A DNA stretch of 64,000 nucleotides from Cladorhizidae sp. MBARI D1340-BT2 (GCA_028752905.1 JAQNBH010000010.1:19526422-19590421), one strand, 5' to 3'. Shown: positions 44,767-55,123, numbered from the stretch's first letter. Made by a program: numbers and translations. Notes: generated by a model not told the origin, from the letters alone.

Positions 44767-45836
44767 CTACGACAAATAATCCTTTGGGTTGATCCATCTG
44801 GGGTGCACAACCGACTTTGTACAGCCTGTATCGATCAGGCCAAGGATGGGACTCCCATTGACCTTGACTGATCTTGTCCACTTGGGCAAGTGTTCTTGTA
44901 CACGTACAAGGTTTGCTTCCTCCAGCTTGACACGACAATCTCTCTTGATATGGCCCTTCCGTCCACATCTGAAACACTCGATCTGTTTCCGGTCTTCGGC
45001 TTTCCAATTACTGCTTCTATCTTCCGTAGGTCTTGACTTCTTGGTGTGTTGATGGGCCTGGCTGGAACGTTCCCTTCGTTCAGGTCTCCTCGGATCTACT
45101 TCTCTTCGCTGGTTCCCAAGATACCTCGACACAGCTTCTGCAAGGTCTTCGAATGTCTCTGGTTGAAAATTCCTCATTTGGACCTCTAACCATCTAGGTA
45201 ATTTTCTCAAGGCCAGTTCATACAAGACAGCATTAAATGCTGTCTTTCCCGTCGATTCAATCCATTGAGTGAAAGATTGTCGGTACGTGCTGAACCAGAG
45301 GCCGGAATTTCTGGAGTCGAAAGGATATTCGAATGTCTTCTTCCGGTAAGTGTCTGCAGAGATGTGGTAAGTCACCAGGAGGGTCTGTTTGACTACTTCG
45401 TAGTTCAATTGGTCTAGAGCAGATAGGTTCGACACGGCGGTCAGACCTTGTCCTGACAATGAGCTTCTTAGGTGGGCGCTCCATTGTACTCTAGGCCACT
45501 CTCCAACCTTCGCTGTCATTTCGAATGTTTCCAGGTAAGCACCCATGTCGTCCACCTTTTCGACAAACTTCTGCATGGTCAGCCTGGGAGGCCCCCAACT
45601 ACTACTGGGGCAGGTATAGGGGAGGGGGTCTGGTGGCTTCAGTCAGCACTTGGATCCATCTATCCTGTTGTTCAGCTGCATGCTTCCGGTCCTCCTGCCT
45701 TTATTCTTGCACTCTCTCAGCTTTGGTCCATTCCATCTCCACCCAAGAATCTGTCCAGTTTCCCTTGTTCTTGACGTTCGGGGGTCTCTAGTGTATCATC
45801 GCTCCGCAACCGGCGGTCTTCTCCCGGTCGAGACAT
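44767..45836 (-). pseudogene. Gypsy gag and start of protease
   Basis: The ATG at 45836 opens MSRPGEDRRLRSDD; a stop near 45720 interrupts it, and a long frame runs 45576-44767. The capsid region (KKTFEYPFDSRNSGLWFSTY, TAFNAVLYELALRKLPRWLE, ETFEDLAEAVSRYLG) has the helix pattern of the vertebrate SCAN domain. Published work derived SCAN from a Gmr1-like gypsy capsid. A CCHC knuckle (CFRCGRKGHIKRDC, near 44965) follows. The protease active site GLIDTGCTKSVV (near 44830) has DTGC in place of the usual DTGA/DTGS. The frame stops at 44767 and homology resumes in another frame, so the protease is split. Confidence 0.8.
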
Positions 45837-46043
45837 CTCCAACAGACACACAATAAGAGTCGTTGACAGCAAAATGCCAACTAATAATAAATAAAACTTA
45901 AATATGCAAACAAAACAACGACAAGCCTAACTGGTCAGAGTGGGTTGTCAGGTCCCGTAAGCACAATGCTCGAACCATTCTCCGTATATTGAGATAGCTA
46001 CTCAGCCCTGACCTAACCGAAATTTGGGATACTCCTCTTTGAG

Positions 46044-46062
46044 AATCCCACCGCTGCCACCA
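46044..46062 (-). other. Primer-binding site, tRNA-Leu
   Basis: TGGTGGCAGCGGTGGGATT on the minus strand starts one base after the 5' LTR. It is complementary to AATCCCACCGCTGCCACCA, which matches the 3' end plus CCA of an animal tRNA-Leu. Nineteen contiguous bases match, from my memory of tRNA-Leu. Confidence 0.8.
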
Positions 46063-46063
46063 A

Positions 46064-46698
46064 TGTAACCGAAACTTCTTTCTGGTCAAGAAGCGCTTTG
46101 CTCTTGCCAGATCCAAGTTCCCGGTCCGACGCCTGAACCTCTTCTAACCTCCCTGGCTAGAACCTCTCTTCAGACCAAACAACAAACACAGCACCCTTTG
46201 CCGTGTCGCTGATTAGCAAGAGTCTATATAGTGCTAAGGATAACGAATCAATCAAGTGCTCTTACTCAATAACAATTCATACTCAATAAAGACAACTCTC
46301 ACTTTTTAACGCCCTCTCTCAATAGTATACAAAGTTCAGTCCTTTTATAATTACGAGCTACTTGTTCAGTTTGACATCACTTGTCTCCAAGGTGACTTCG
46401 TGGCAACCTATCAAGAGCTTGCTCCCGAATCCTCGCAAGAGTTTCGTCATCTGTGTTCTCCTCCCGAGGTCGAACTCGCGATCGTTGATATCTTCCCACG
46501 TTCCTGCATTGGTGTGGTTTGCCACGTTCTCTGCATTGGTGTGGTTTGCCACGTTCTCTGCATCCGTGTGGTTTTCCACGTTCTCTGCATCCGTGTGGTT
46601 TGCCACGTTCTCTGCATTGGTGTGGTTTGCCACGTTCTCCCCATTCATCTTGTGGTTTGCAGGAGCCAGGAAACTACTAGTCAGAGGTTTCACTGACA
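46064..46698 (-). repeat. 5' LTR of gypsy element
   Basis: The 635-bp LTR has TGTAACCG..CTGACA termini on the plus strand. It carries five 27-bp units (46497-46630), the first with a one-base deletion. It would hold the promoter for the minus-strand transcript; no TATA box was confidently placed. Confidence 0.85.
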
Positions 46699-48357
46699 CA
46701 GAAGCAAGTTACACAGAATGGTTTGAGGGTCACAAGGTAAATTGTGAAGCCAATTTTGAAGGCTCTTCGGGTTCTATGGAAGTTGTAGGAACACAACAAG
46801 AGACTGAAGCTTAGGTACACACATTAATTAGTGATGGGCATACAAATGCACATAAACAGTTGTTGGAAGTCGAGCCTTACAGTCCTAGTGTCTTTGGGTG
46901 GTGCTAGGGGGGTTAGTCGTGTGTCTATAGTTAAAATGCAAACCTACTATAGGGGAGCAATTAGAAATAATAACGACAACCTAGAGGGGATGATTTGCGA
47001 TGTGAAAGCGATTTTTTATCACTCTTAGTCAACTATGGAACATCCCAACACGAGTATTGTCCTACAGAGGTTTTGAGTTGGTGTAAGTTTAATCCAGCTT
47101 GTGCTAAAGGTGAGGTACCACCAGTACCCTTAGGCCTATGATTCCTCTGGACAAGGCAAGGCTATGTATGTTAGGAGGTTTTTGATAAATTAATGTCCGA
47201 GGATCTTTTGTGCAAATGTTTAGGTGGTTGATTATACACAGAACGAAAATGAGAGTTTAATTCTGTTGTGTGGAGTAGAGCGGGTAAGACAGAACATATG
47301 AGTGCAACAAGTGTCAGGCTTGCCGTCGAGATGCAGCAGAGTTCAATGGAGAGCGAAGCATTGTATGGTCCTGGCATGGGGGACCTGTAACATTTTTATT
47401 TTGTTTATGTGTCTTTTGCTTTCTATTGTCAAACAGAGATTACTGGAAGATACTTTTGTTTATGTGTATTTTTGTCAAGCTTATATAGGAATTAGTTGAG
47501 GATGACTTTTGTTTGTGTTCTATTGTTTTTCAGAGATTACTGGAGGGTGTCGGAAGACATGTGTGGAGGGTGACGATGGATGGACCTGGGCATGGGAGCC
47601 CTGCAAATGATGACGTGTTTATGATTGCTAATTCAATATTAGCAAAGCAACATAACAAGTCTGATGCGTCTTTAATTTATGTGTATGTATATATATATAT
47701 ATTATTATATTGTTGGTTTTCACGTTGTAGTTAGGATGTAGGATACTGCTGTTGTTGAAAAAATAAAGGACTGAAAAGTCAATTGGTTGCTTTCAACATT
47801 TTGTTTGTACACACACAATTCTAGTAATGAGGGGATGTATTCTGGTGAAGCAGGGGTTGTTTCTGGCAGATGGGATGTGATTACAAACTGCTTGGACTTC
47901 AAGGCTCAATATCTCTGAAGTGATTTTTGAAAAACCGTTCAAATGATAACTTGAATATTTTTTATCCTTTCATAAAAAAAAAAGATCATTTGAAAGCAAA
48001 TTTTATATTCTACAACTTGCGCGAGAGTTTTTGTTTGATAGGATTACTAAAAAAGACCTATAGATGAAAATGTAACGTGATGTCATAAAGCTATGTTCAA
48101 CCAAAAAAAATTTCAAAATTTCAAGACGCGCAATTTGGTGCTCATTATGATCGACTAATAGGTCGTTACTGCAACGTGGTTTACTAACGGCTTACGGTCC
48201 GCACTGGAAGAGGATAGGAAAAATTATGGCGAAACAAAATAACAAAGAGAGTTACCATTAGAAAGCACAGACTGCAAGCTGCTATATAAATCGGGAAACT
48301 AGAGTAAATGCGAGCAAAGATATGTTACTTTATATGCGACTACGCGATACGCAGCCG
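46699..48357 (+). pseudogene. Mutator-like 3' half, continuation after gypsy insertion
   Basis: The sequence resumes the transposase exon broken at 42266. WFEGHKVNCEANFEGSSGSM is followed by LISDGHTNAHKQLLEVEPYS, carrying the second catalytic Asp, and then by the Cys region HEYCPTE. A C-terminal exon near 47533 (LLEGVGRHVWRVTMDGPGHG) follows a TTTTTCAG acceptor. The 3' flank continues to GATACGCAGCC at 48357. It preserves the empty LINE site GTGCTCAT at 48138. There is an extra intron-like stretch near 47380-47430 compared with the other copies. Non-functional. Confidence 0.6.
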
Positions 48358-48365
48358 CGAAAACC

Positions 48366-48656
48366 CCACTCAGGGTAGGTGAAGACCGAAAAATGAGGGC
48401 ACATTCAGAGGAGTGCCACTCTGCAGGCATCCATTTCACTCCGCTGGTGGTGGAAGCTCTGGGAGGCTGGTGTGAGGAGGCTATTGTCACCATCAAAAGA
48501 ATAGGTCGCCTGCAGGGACAGCGCCTTGGCATTGACCCCGTTGATAGCACCCGCCACTTATTTCAATGCTTGGCCATCGCCCTTTGGAGAGGAAACGCTT
48601 CACTGTGGGTCCAGAGGCAACCCATTCGCCTGGCGGAGGTAGATGGTGTAGACTAA
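48366..48656 (+). pseudogene. RT-ORF C-terminal fragment
   Basis: The open plus frame reads MRAHSEECHSAGIHFTPLVV, then EALGGWCEEAIVTIKRIGRL, then STRHLFQCLAIALWRGNASL, and ends naturally at a stop. This matches the very C-terminus of the reverse-transcriptase ORF family whose upstream part is found, decayed, at 24870-26089. It lacks the reverse transcriptase itself. The join to the Mutator-like flank near 48358 shows it is a truncated insertion or the target of one. Confidence 0.55.
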
Positions 48657-49703
48657 TTAACTGAACTGTTTTCCATAACCCATCCCTGCAGAGGTGGATG
48701 GAGATGTTTAATCTTTGATGTATTATTAATGTTTAACTTACACTCTTTTTAATTGTGTCACGTCGTCCTAGTCGTGCGGACGAGCGTCACCGATTTAAAT
48801 TAACAGTCACGGGCGTCACGAATTCGTGAAGTTGAATGCAACCGCTAGTTCTTTAATTAGCTCTTATGTCAACAGCAGCTGCAGTGTTATTATCGGTGTA
48901 CAAGAACCACTAAAGGTTGTAGTTGAACATGACCACAAATGAGACGCACTGGGGCCATGATCCAGCTGTAAGTAGCTGTTGCTTTTTCCTGCTTTAGTAA
49001 AAATGGGCAGAAAATTCTATTCAAGTGAGGAGTGTAAGTGAGGATGCATAGCAATGATGTCAGATGTCAAAACTGATCAAGTATAGAGTGTGAATGAGTA
49101 TACTAGTGAAAGTGGTAGTGACAGCTATGGGGAAAATAGTGCGGTAATGAAGAACACTTGGGTGGGGCTGCTTTGATAGCTTGTCAGGAGTATATAGTGC
49201 TGCTGAGGGTAGAATGGGAATTAGTGATATGCAAGCAGGAAGCAGTAGGATAGGAGTGGGTAGCAGTAGCTTGGGAGTGCAATGCTGTAGCAGGGGCAGT
49301 AGTGTGGATCTCGGAAGTAGAAGGGGTGGAATAGGTAGCCACAGTCACATTGCAGCAGTATACCTGGACAGAGGATGGAACATGTAATTTCTTGTTCAGA
49401 ATTATTTTGTGAGAATAACATCTTGTTCAGAATTATTTTGTGAGAATAACAGTCATACTGTCCAACCATTATTATAGATGACATAGCTCACACTCCAGCA
49501 CCGTTTACTGGGGTGTCTGGAAGTAATCTATCAATGGCACCCAGGGTACCCAAGGATTTCTTGTATCTTTTTTTGGTACTGACCAACTCTTACATTTTTT
49601 GGAAGACAAACCAATGAATATACTGCCTAAAATCCAAGCAATGAATGTATGTAAAATTGGTTGGTGTAAGGTAATATGTGTAAGGTAATATATCTAAATT
49701 ATA

Positions 49704-49738
<35 letters not shown>

Positions 49739-50109
49739 CTTTTATAAGAGCTGGATGCACTAAGATCAACCTCCATGGCAAACCTAACGAGTGTGGAGTG
49801 CCTTCAACCACTGCATCACTTTCCGAGGAAGGCAACGAAAAGAATGGACTGTATTGATCGTAGCAGAAGAAATGAGGGTTGCCTTTGTATGAGTGTAGCA
49901 CCTGTCACAACCATACTGCAATGTGGCCTAGACATTGCTTCAAAGCTTATCAAACACCAAAAAAACCCTATTAATAATCAATAAGTACAGTAGTATAATT
50001 ATTATTATATATGTCAGGGAAATCAACATGACCACTCCCTGACTTTCCAAACAAGAACCCACCCATAACCACAGCAACCGCAACCCACAGCTAATTTACA
50101 CAACACCAC
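48657..50109. other. Intergenic, no gene recognised
   Basis: Short Ser/Gly-rich open frames at 49180-49390 are low complexity. A 32-bp near-perfect direct repeat (TTCTTGTTCAGAATTATTTTG-like) occurs at 49389-49451, and a (TA)n tract at 49695-49735. No exon or RNA gene is supported. Confidence 0.4.
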
Positions 50110-51035
50110 CACAATCGCAAGGACACTACATGGGCATTATGACTAATATACTAGTACTGTCCTACAGCAATATGATTGGCTAGGCATATCAGGTGACTGT
50201 TAGGAAATAACAGTCAGGGTTTCATTTTAGGGGGGAAAGGGGGCTGGGGGTGGCTGCCCTCCCTCGGAACCTTTTTGCCCCCCCCCCCCCCCCCCCCCTG
50301 GAATTTTTTTAATTAAAATTCTTATTGATGTTGATAAGTGTGCTTGACATGCCCCCCCCCCCCCCACCCACCTTAATATCCAGATTCCTCTAGTTGCCAC
50401 CCCTTGGACAATTTTCTTGAAACCCTGCCTGTATATATGTATTGTAAGGCACCAGAGTGCCACTCAGGAGTTTTTACTGATATTTCTAAGTACTATATAT
50501 CAAGGTGTATGCTTACTTCCCTGAGGGACAAATAGAGAGAGTCAACCCAAGGGTTGACGCTGGAGTAAGGTCCTAAGTAGAGAGGGCCGAGTCTTGGCTC
50601 ACTGAGATCAGTGGTCTAGGTAGGGTGATTGGTGGAGTAGCCAATCCCAGGAGTACCACAACCCCAAGGACACAACAATAGGCATTATGACTAATAGACT
50701 ATTTACTGTCCTATAGCAATATGATTGGCTAGCCATATCAGGTAACTTTTCGGAAATAACAGTCAGGTTTCATTTAGGGGAGTGGGGGGAGCCCACCCTC
50801 CTTGGAAATTGTATTATTAAAATTCTTATTGATAGTGCTTGACATCATGCCCCCCCCCCTTAATATCCAGATTCCTCCAGTTGCCCACCCCTTGGACAAA
50901 CCCTGCCTGTATAATCTGTATTGTAAGGCACCAGAGTGCCACTCAGGAGTTTTGACTGATATTTGTAAGGACAGGGACAAAGAGAGAGAGAGAGTCAATG
51001 AAGGGTTGACACTGGAGTAAGGTCCTAAGTAGAGA
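50110..51035. repeat. Direct duplication, period about 540 bp
   Basis: Two diverged units (about 50127-50600 and 50668-51035) share GGCATTATGACTAATA, CAATATGATTGGCTAG, GGAAATAACAGTCAGG, and CCACCCCTTGGACAA. GCACCAGAGTGCCACTCAGG and the ending CACTGGAGTAAGGTCCTAAG (ACGCTGGAG in the first unit) are also shared. Unit 1 contains long C-runs absent from unit 2. No coding potential was recognised; it may be a non-autonomous repeat inserted in tandem. Confidence 0.75.
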
Positions 51036-51746
51036 GGGCTGAGACTTGGCTCACAGAGATCAGTGGTCTAAGTAATCCCTGGAGTACCTAGGCATCACGG
51101 GGTATTCACCAAGAGGTATCTAACCTCTCGGGCTACTGCAGTACCATTTTCTTATTGAGGAAGAAAGGTTTTTGGCAAGGGTGAAATTTCCCCGACAATA
51201 TACATACATGTCATTTTTACATATTAGGTATGTATTGCATATTCATAATCTGCTGTTACTACCTTAGTAATGATGCCCTGTCTGAGGAAGGACTCCAAAG
51301 TCAGACAGCTGCACACATCAGGGTGTAACTTGCTGAAGTTCCCAACACTCAGCTGCCAAATCCTTATTGAGGAAAACAAAATCAATTCATATCTCATGAC
51401 ATGGTTGCTAAAGTTGGCTATCCTTAGCTACAACCTAACGACTAGTAAAAGCTCAGAAGCTACTTACTCTAGCTTCTTGAATAACGACAGCATCTATTCT
51501 GTTCTGTGAGGTAGAGAAGTCAACCCCTACTAGACAAAATATGTCAGAGTACAACTCAGCTATATCTATAACTCACCTCAAGTGACCGGCCACTCAATCG
51601 CCTACGAAGTCGCGATGTTCTTCACAGAAGATTTCATGTGATTTATTGTCGGCTAAAAAGATAGGTGTGAAAACATTTAAAAAATATTTATGGGCTGGGT
51701 CAACCCTCTTGTTATAATTCAGTAAAAGCCATCTACTAGCTATATA

Positions 51747-51888
51747 GGATCAATCCCAATATAAGCCTCCAAGGGTAAAAAAAATCGTGCGCGTTTTTAA
51801 TTACGCGAGCGGTACCAAAAGGTGTTAATGAAACTTGTAATGAAACTTATAATGAACTGTGCACGTGCTGGTGAACTGCATATTATAA
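51747..51888 (+). repeat. Merlin left terminal inverted repeat
   Basis: GGATCAATCCCAATATAAGC..CGCGTTTTTAATTACGCGAG..ATAATGAACTGTGCACGT pairs with the right end (53910-54055). It includes the sub-palindrome GCGCGTTTTTAATTACGCG, a candidate transposase binding site. Confidence 0.85.
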
Positions 51889-51939
51889 TTCCTTATAATT
51901 ACATCGATTAATATTATTTAAAATATATAGTTTTTGTTT

Positions 51940-52100
51940 TTACCATGTTTTTACCATGATATATCTTTTACCATGTTTTTACCATGATATATCTTATAAT
52001 TATTTACAATATATATTTTACCAAGATCGAATTAAGTTTTTACCATGTTTTTACCATGATATATCTTTTACCATGTTTTTACCATGATATATATATCTTG
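51940..52100. repeat. 28-bp minisatellite inside Merlin
   Basis: Units of TTTTACCATGTTTTTACC plus ATGATATATC repeat about four to five times between the left inverted repeat and the end of the transposase gene. This is AT-rich filler in the element's non-coding 3' part. Confidence 0.8.
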
Positions 52101-52660
52101 TAATTAAAATTAGTTGTTTATTTAAAATTGGTATTGTGCATTTAAAATTAGTTATTTATTTAAAATTGATATTGTGCAGTTATAGAACGGATGATGTTCT
52201 TGTACGCCTCCTCCGTTGTCCATCCTTTACGCTCCCTCCATCTAGATACGACGGTAGCTGGTGACGATTGACACCCTTCATCGATTTCATCTTTACCTTT
52301 GCCTGTAAAGAATGTAGAATGTTATTCAAGTTATGTATTATTAAATACCAGTTATATATATTTACCCTATTCCAAAACGATTCTATGTGCTGAGTGTGCA
52401 CCCCTGTTGTATGGTTGACAAATTGAATCGAGTGGTTGACCGTAGCATGGCTAGCCACACCAGGCACAGCTGCCACCCTCCTGTATGCGGCCCACTGGTC
52501 AGAGTTAGTCAAGCGCGGTACGCCGTTCCAATACCTGATCAGAGAGGATTGAATATCAGTATGGCAGGCATGGAATGAATACATCAAGTGAACGTATGTG
52601 CGTGAGCATGCGTGAGGTAAGGGGATATCAATCAGGTAAGGTGCGTACCGTTTTCTCTTT

Positions 52661-52733
52661 CCCGGACTGCCGGGCGCCGGGGCTGTACGCTCCCCGCGCC
52701 GGAGCGCAGGGCCACCTCCCCCGGGACGCCTCC
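52661..52733. other. GC-rich island inside Merlin intron
   Basis: About 73 bp with well over 70 percent G+C (CCGGGCGCCGGGG, CCCCGCGCCGGAGC) sits in an otherwise AT-rich element. It lies between two transposase exons. No homology recognised; it may be a captured fragment. Confidence 0.6.
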
Positions 52734-53305
52734 ACAGCAATGTTAATACACGTATAGGAGGACTAGTCTAGGTCGTTATTGTCTAAGAGTGCACAATCGT
52801 TCCTTGTGCAACATGTGCTTGAATTATTGGCAGGAGTGTTGCTACATCCCGTTGGGCCACAATCTACATGAAAACTTGGAAAATATTGCAATAAAAATTG
52901 ACTATCGTGGCAAACACAAGTGGTCATGAATACCAAGAGCTGGTGTGTGGTTAGTATCCACCATCCCAAACACCCAAACGTCTTGTACTGGAGGGCGTCC
53001 TCTGTGATGCTATTCATTGACAAAGAACAAACGTTTATCTCTGATATACGACTGCCTTGAAATACCTTTGGTTTATGTGTGAACTGGGACTCATCGATTT
53101 GCACAACCACGCCAGACCCAACTAACACAATAGGTTGAGCACACAGCTCTGTGGAACATACCTCCCGCAGCCACTGGTACACATTGACTGCAGTATCTTT
53201 GTTACAACCAAACTCATGTGCAGCATCTTTAACCCGGTATTCCCTGGACCACCAATAAATAAGGATGATCCAACTTCGCAGCGGAAGCCGTGACTGAACA
53301 TATAT

Positions 53306-53420
53306 ATAGGCAGGATGTACTAACAGACATATAGGCAGGATGTACTGAACAGGCATATAGGCAGGATGTACTGAACAGGCATATAGGCAGGATGTACTGA
53401 ACAGGCATATAGGCAGGGTG
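53306..53420. repeat. 26-bp minisatellite in Merlin transposase intron
   Basis: Four to five units of ATAGGCAGGATGTACTGA plus ACAGGCAT lie just upstream (in transcript order) of the acceptor for the SRLPLRSW exon. Minus-strand open frames across it encode repetitive peptide and are not part of the transposase. Confidence 0.85.
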
Positions 53421-53909
53421 TAGATGAAGGGATGAAGGGTACAAATGACTGTATAGAAAACTATAGCCGTAGCAAAAAAACTCCCTGTATATAAGTAAAT
53501 GGTATGATTCAGTTTAATCAACACAACTGCATTCAATCTGTATACCATGGCGAATTGATTTAGTAGATTTGCATGTTGAACATGCCCAAGTCCAACCATC
53601 CTTCAATGAAGCCTTTCTTCTCAATGTCATATTTATACTGCATCTAATACACAGGTATAATTATATAACATCAGTGAATCACCAAATCCCCAATTATGCC
53701 TGTTTTACCTTCCACATGTGACAGAATTAATTATTTGTCAATAAACCCTGGGTCTTCAGATAGTCTATAACCTCCTCATTTGTGCCAAAAGCAGCAGAAG
53801 CAATGTATCTTAATGTTCCCATGGACAGTTCACCAGCAAAATTGTTGAAACTTGGACAGACATTGTGCCAGCAAAATTGTTGAAACTTGGACAGAAAATG
53901 TGCAGTTCA

Positions 53910-54055
53910 CCAGCCACGTGCACAGTAAGAACGTGCACAGTTCATTATAAGTTTCATTATAAGTTTCAACACATTCGACATCTTTTGTACCGCTCGCGTA
54001 ATTAAAAACGCGCACGATTTTTTCGACCCTTGGAGGCTTATATTGGGATTGATCC
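53910..54055 (-). repeat. Merlin right terminal inverted repeat
   Basis: This is the reverse complement of the left end, including the ATAATGAAACTTATAATGAA, ACGCGAG and GGATCAATCCC landmarks. It is longer than the left repeat by an extra CACGTGCACAG-like duplication. Confidence 0.85.
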
Positions 54056-54063
54056 GCTATATA

Positions 54064-54314
54064 CTTACCAGAGGAATCCTAGCAGTGTACAGATGCCCTA
54101 CTAGCAAACAAAGTTTAGAAACTAAGCAAAGAAGTACGCAAAAACACTAACTTGATAGGACGAAGCTCTATCCAAAGGATCGAGAAAGCTACTTTTTGTC
54201 AGAGGTTGGACAAGGTTCGAGGTATTTCTGTAACGATGGAGAGCGCCTTGGGGCACCGAGAACTACCTTCGCTGGATTGCCTGTAGGTTTTCAAAAATAA
54301 AAATAAAGTGCCGT
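54064..54314. other. Short host spacer between Merlin and Ginger elements
   Basis: On the minus strand it contains a CCTACAG acceptor-like site (near 54281) and a strong donor CCTCTG|GTAAGT (near 54070). Both suggest a host exon or a non-coding transcript. No frame is open throughout. Confidence 0.3.
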
Positions 54315-54440
54315 TGTCCCAGTCGCTAGGATATTCTGTCGCGGCGACAAAATATCCTGGGAGATTCTGCCGCCGCCGGAAAAGAGCGACATATTCTCCT
54401 AGGATATTTTGTCGCAACCGGGATATACTGTCGCTGGGAC
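54315..54440 (+). repeat. Ginger left terminal inverted repeat
   Basis: TCGCTAGGATATTCTGTCGC, GGCGACAAAATATCCTGGGA and CTCCTAGGATATTTTGTCGC align with the reverse complement of the right end, with about one difference per six bases. The left end lacks about nine bases (GATATTTTG) next to the terminus. The module GCGACA-N-TATCCTAGGATA-N-TGTCGC is palindromic. Confidence 0.85.
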
Positions 54441-54447
54441 GGTAAAA

Positions 54448-55123
54448 ATGGAGGAGCAGCTATACCACAGAATTGTTACCTATCTTAGGAGCAAGACACT
54501 TCCAATTGGTCTTGCCAAGAACCAGAAAGATTCACTGAGGAGGAAGTGCAATACTTTTGTGCTTAATGAGGGACTCCTCTACTACAGGGATACCAAGAAA
54601 GAAAAAGATCTTCAAGTGAGTAGTGAGGTAGCTAGCTAGTTAATTATCAATACTTAAGGTGGACTAGTACACCAATAATACTAGCAGCTGCCATCACTTT
54701 CAGCTGCAAGCTGCTCTTAGTAGCTATAGTCTTTTGGGGTATACTTACTATACAGGTTAGCTTTATACTTTTTATGAGAGCTTTTTAGACTTTCTCACTT
54801 GTAGATATTAGACAGACAGAAAACTAATGCACATGACAATAGATATAGTTACAGCTGCTTGTAGGACACTTGTAAACCCAGGTTGGCATTCACCTCGGGA
54901 GTAACGCAAACTCGTGGGTTATTGAAGAACTCGAAGAAATTTTCTAGGAAGGGATCAAAGTTGGAGCTAAACTGGACTAGGCCTTATCATATCCATGAAG
55001 TTGCTGGAAAGAATACCTATAAACTATGCCATTTCATCAGTACCAAGAAAGAGAAAATTCTGAAGACTCTTGTCAACGTGACTCGCTTGAAGCTGTGTAC
55101 CATGTAAGAATGCTCCCAAATCA
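54448..55123 (+). pseudogene. Ginger transposase remnant: N-terminus and GPY/F module
   Basis: Exon 1 (54448-54615; start MEEQLYHRIVTYLRSKTLPI) carries KDSLRRKCNTFVLNEGLLYY, the segment preceding the zinc-binding domain in Ginger and gypsy integrases. It ends at CAA|GTGAGT. The next exon starts near 54882. It contains RKGSKLELNWTRPYHIHEVA and then NTYKLC and LKTLVNVTRLK, a clear GPY/F-like module (TGPY written here as TRPY). Between the two exons only about 270 bp remain. The whole DDE integrase core (normally about 150-200 residues) is absent. A frame difference between the two pieces further disables it. Confidence 0.7.

Larger units (their letters stand above)
42267..46698 (-). mobile_element. 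Ty3/gypsy element, SCAN-like gag, integrase before RNase H tail, RT deleted
   Basis: The 4432-bp element is flanked by CAGAA on both sides (42262-42266 and 46699-46703). It has LTRs of 616 and 635 bp, a tRNA-Leu primer-binding site one base inside the 5' LTR, and a polypurine tract adjoining the 3' LTR. Reading the minus strand, the order is gag (SCAN-like capsid, CCHC), protease, integrase and an RNase H C-terminal tail. No reverse transcriptase or RNase H core is present. Integrase lying before the RNase H tail is the order of Gmr1-like gypsy elements. Frameshifts and the missing RT make it non-autonomous. It interrupts a Mutator-like transposase exon. Confidence 0.85.
52160..53822 (-). pseudogene. 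Merlin transposase (DDE_Tnp_IS1595-like), spliced, near-intact
   Basis: The ATG at 53822 opens MGTLRYIASAAFGTNEEVID. A later part reads GSFFA at the end of an exon near 53476. After an intron with a 26-bp minisatellite, translation resumes at SRLPLRSWIILIYWWSREY (acceptor ATGTTCAG). The first catalytic Asp is in VVVQIDESQF (about 53110), the second in NSDQWAAYRR (about 52500), and the Glu in TQHIESFW (about 52385). VFGMVDTNHTPAL and RDVATLLPIIQAHVAQ lie between them in shifted frames or exons. The C-terminal WRERKGWTTEEAYKNII ends at 52160. All three catalytic residues survive, but frameshifts near 52240 and in the N-terminal region suggest loss of function. Confidence 0.75.
51747..54055 (-). 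mobile_element. Complete Merlin (IS1016/ISXO2-like) DNA transposon
   Basis: The 2309-bp element has the 8-bp target duplication GCTATATA on both sides (51739-51746 and 54056-54063). Terminal inverted repeats start GGATCAATCCCAATATAAGC and extend, with differences, about 130-145 bp. The minus strand encodes an ISXO2-type DDE transposase in several exons. Eight-base target duplications and the DDE signature are diagnostic of the Merlin superfamily. Introns have acquired two minisatellites and a GC-rich insertion. Confidence 0.9.

Noticed and set aside
46031..46062. Part of a tRNA-Leu gene on the plus strand
   Set aside because: Only the 3'-most bases match, followed by CCA, which is not genome-encoded in animal tRNA genes. 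The position beside the LTR shows it is a primer-binding site.
53229..53599. Repetitive minus-strand Cys/Tyr/Pro peptide before the Merlin catalytic region
   Set aside because: It is translation of an intronic 26-bp minisatellite; splicing from GSFFA to SRLPLRSW restores the family pattern.
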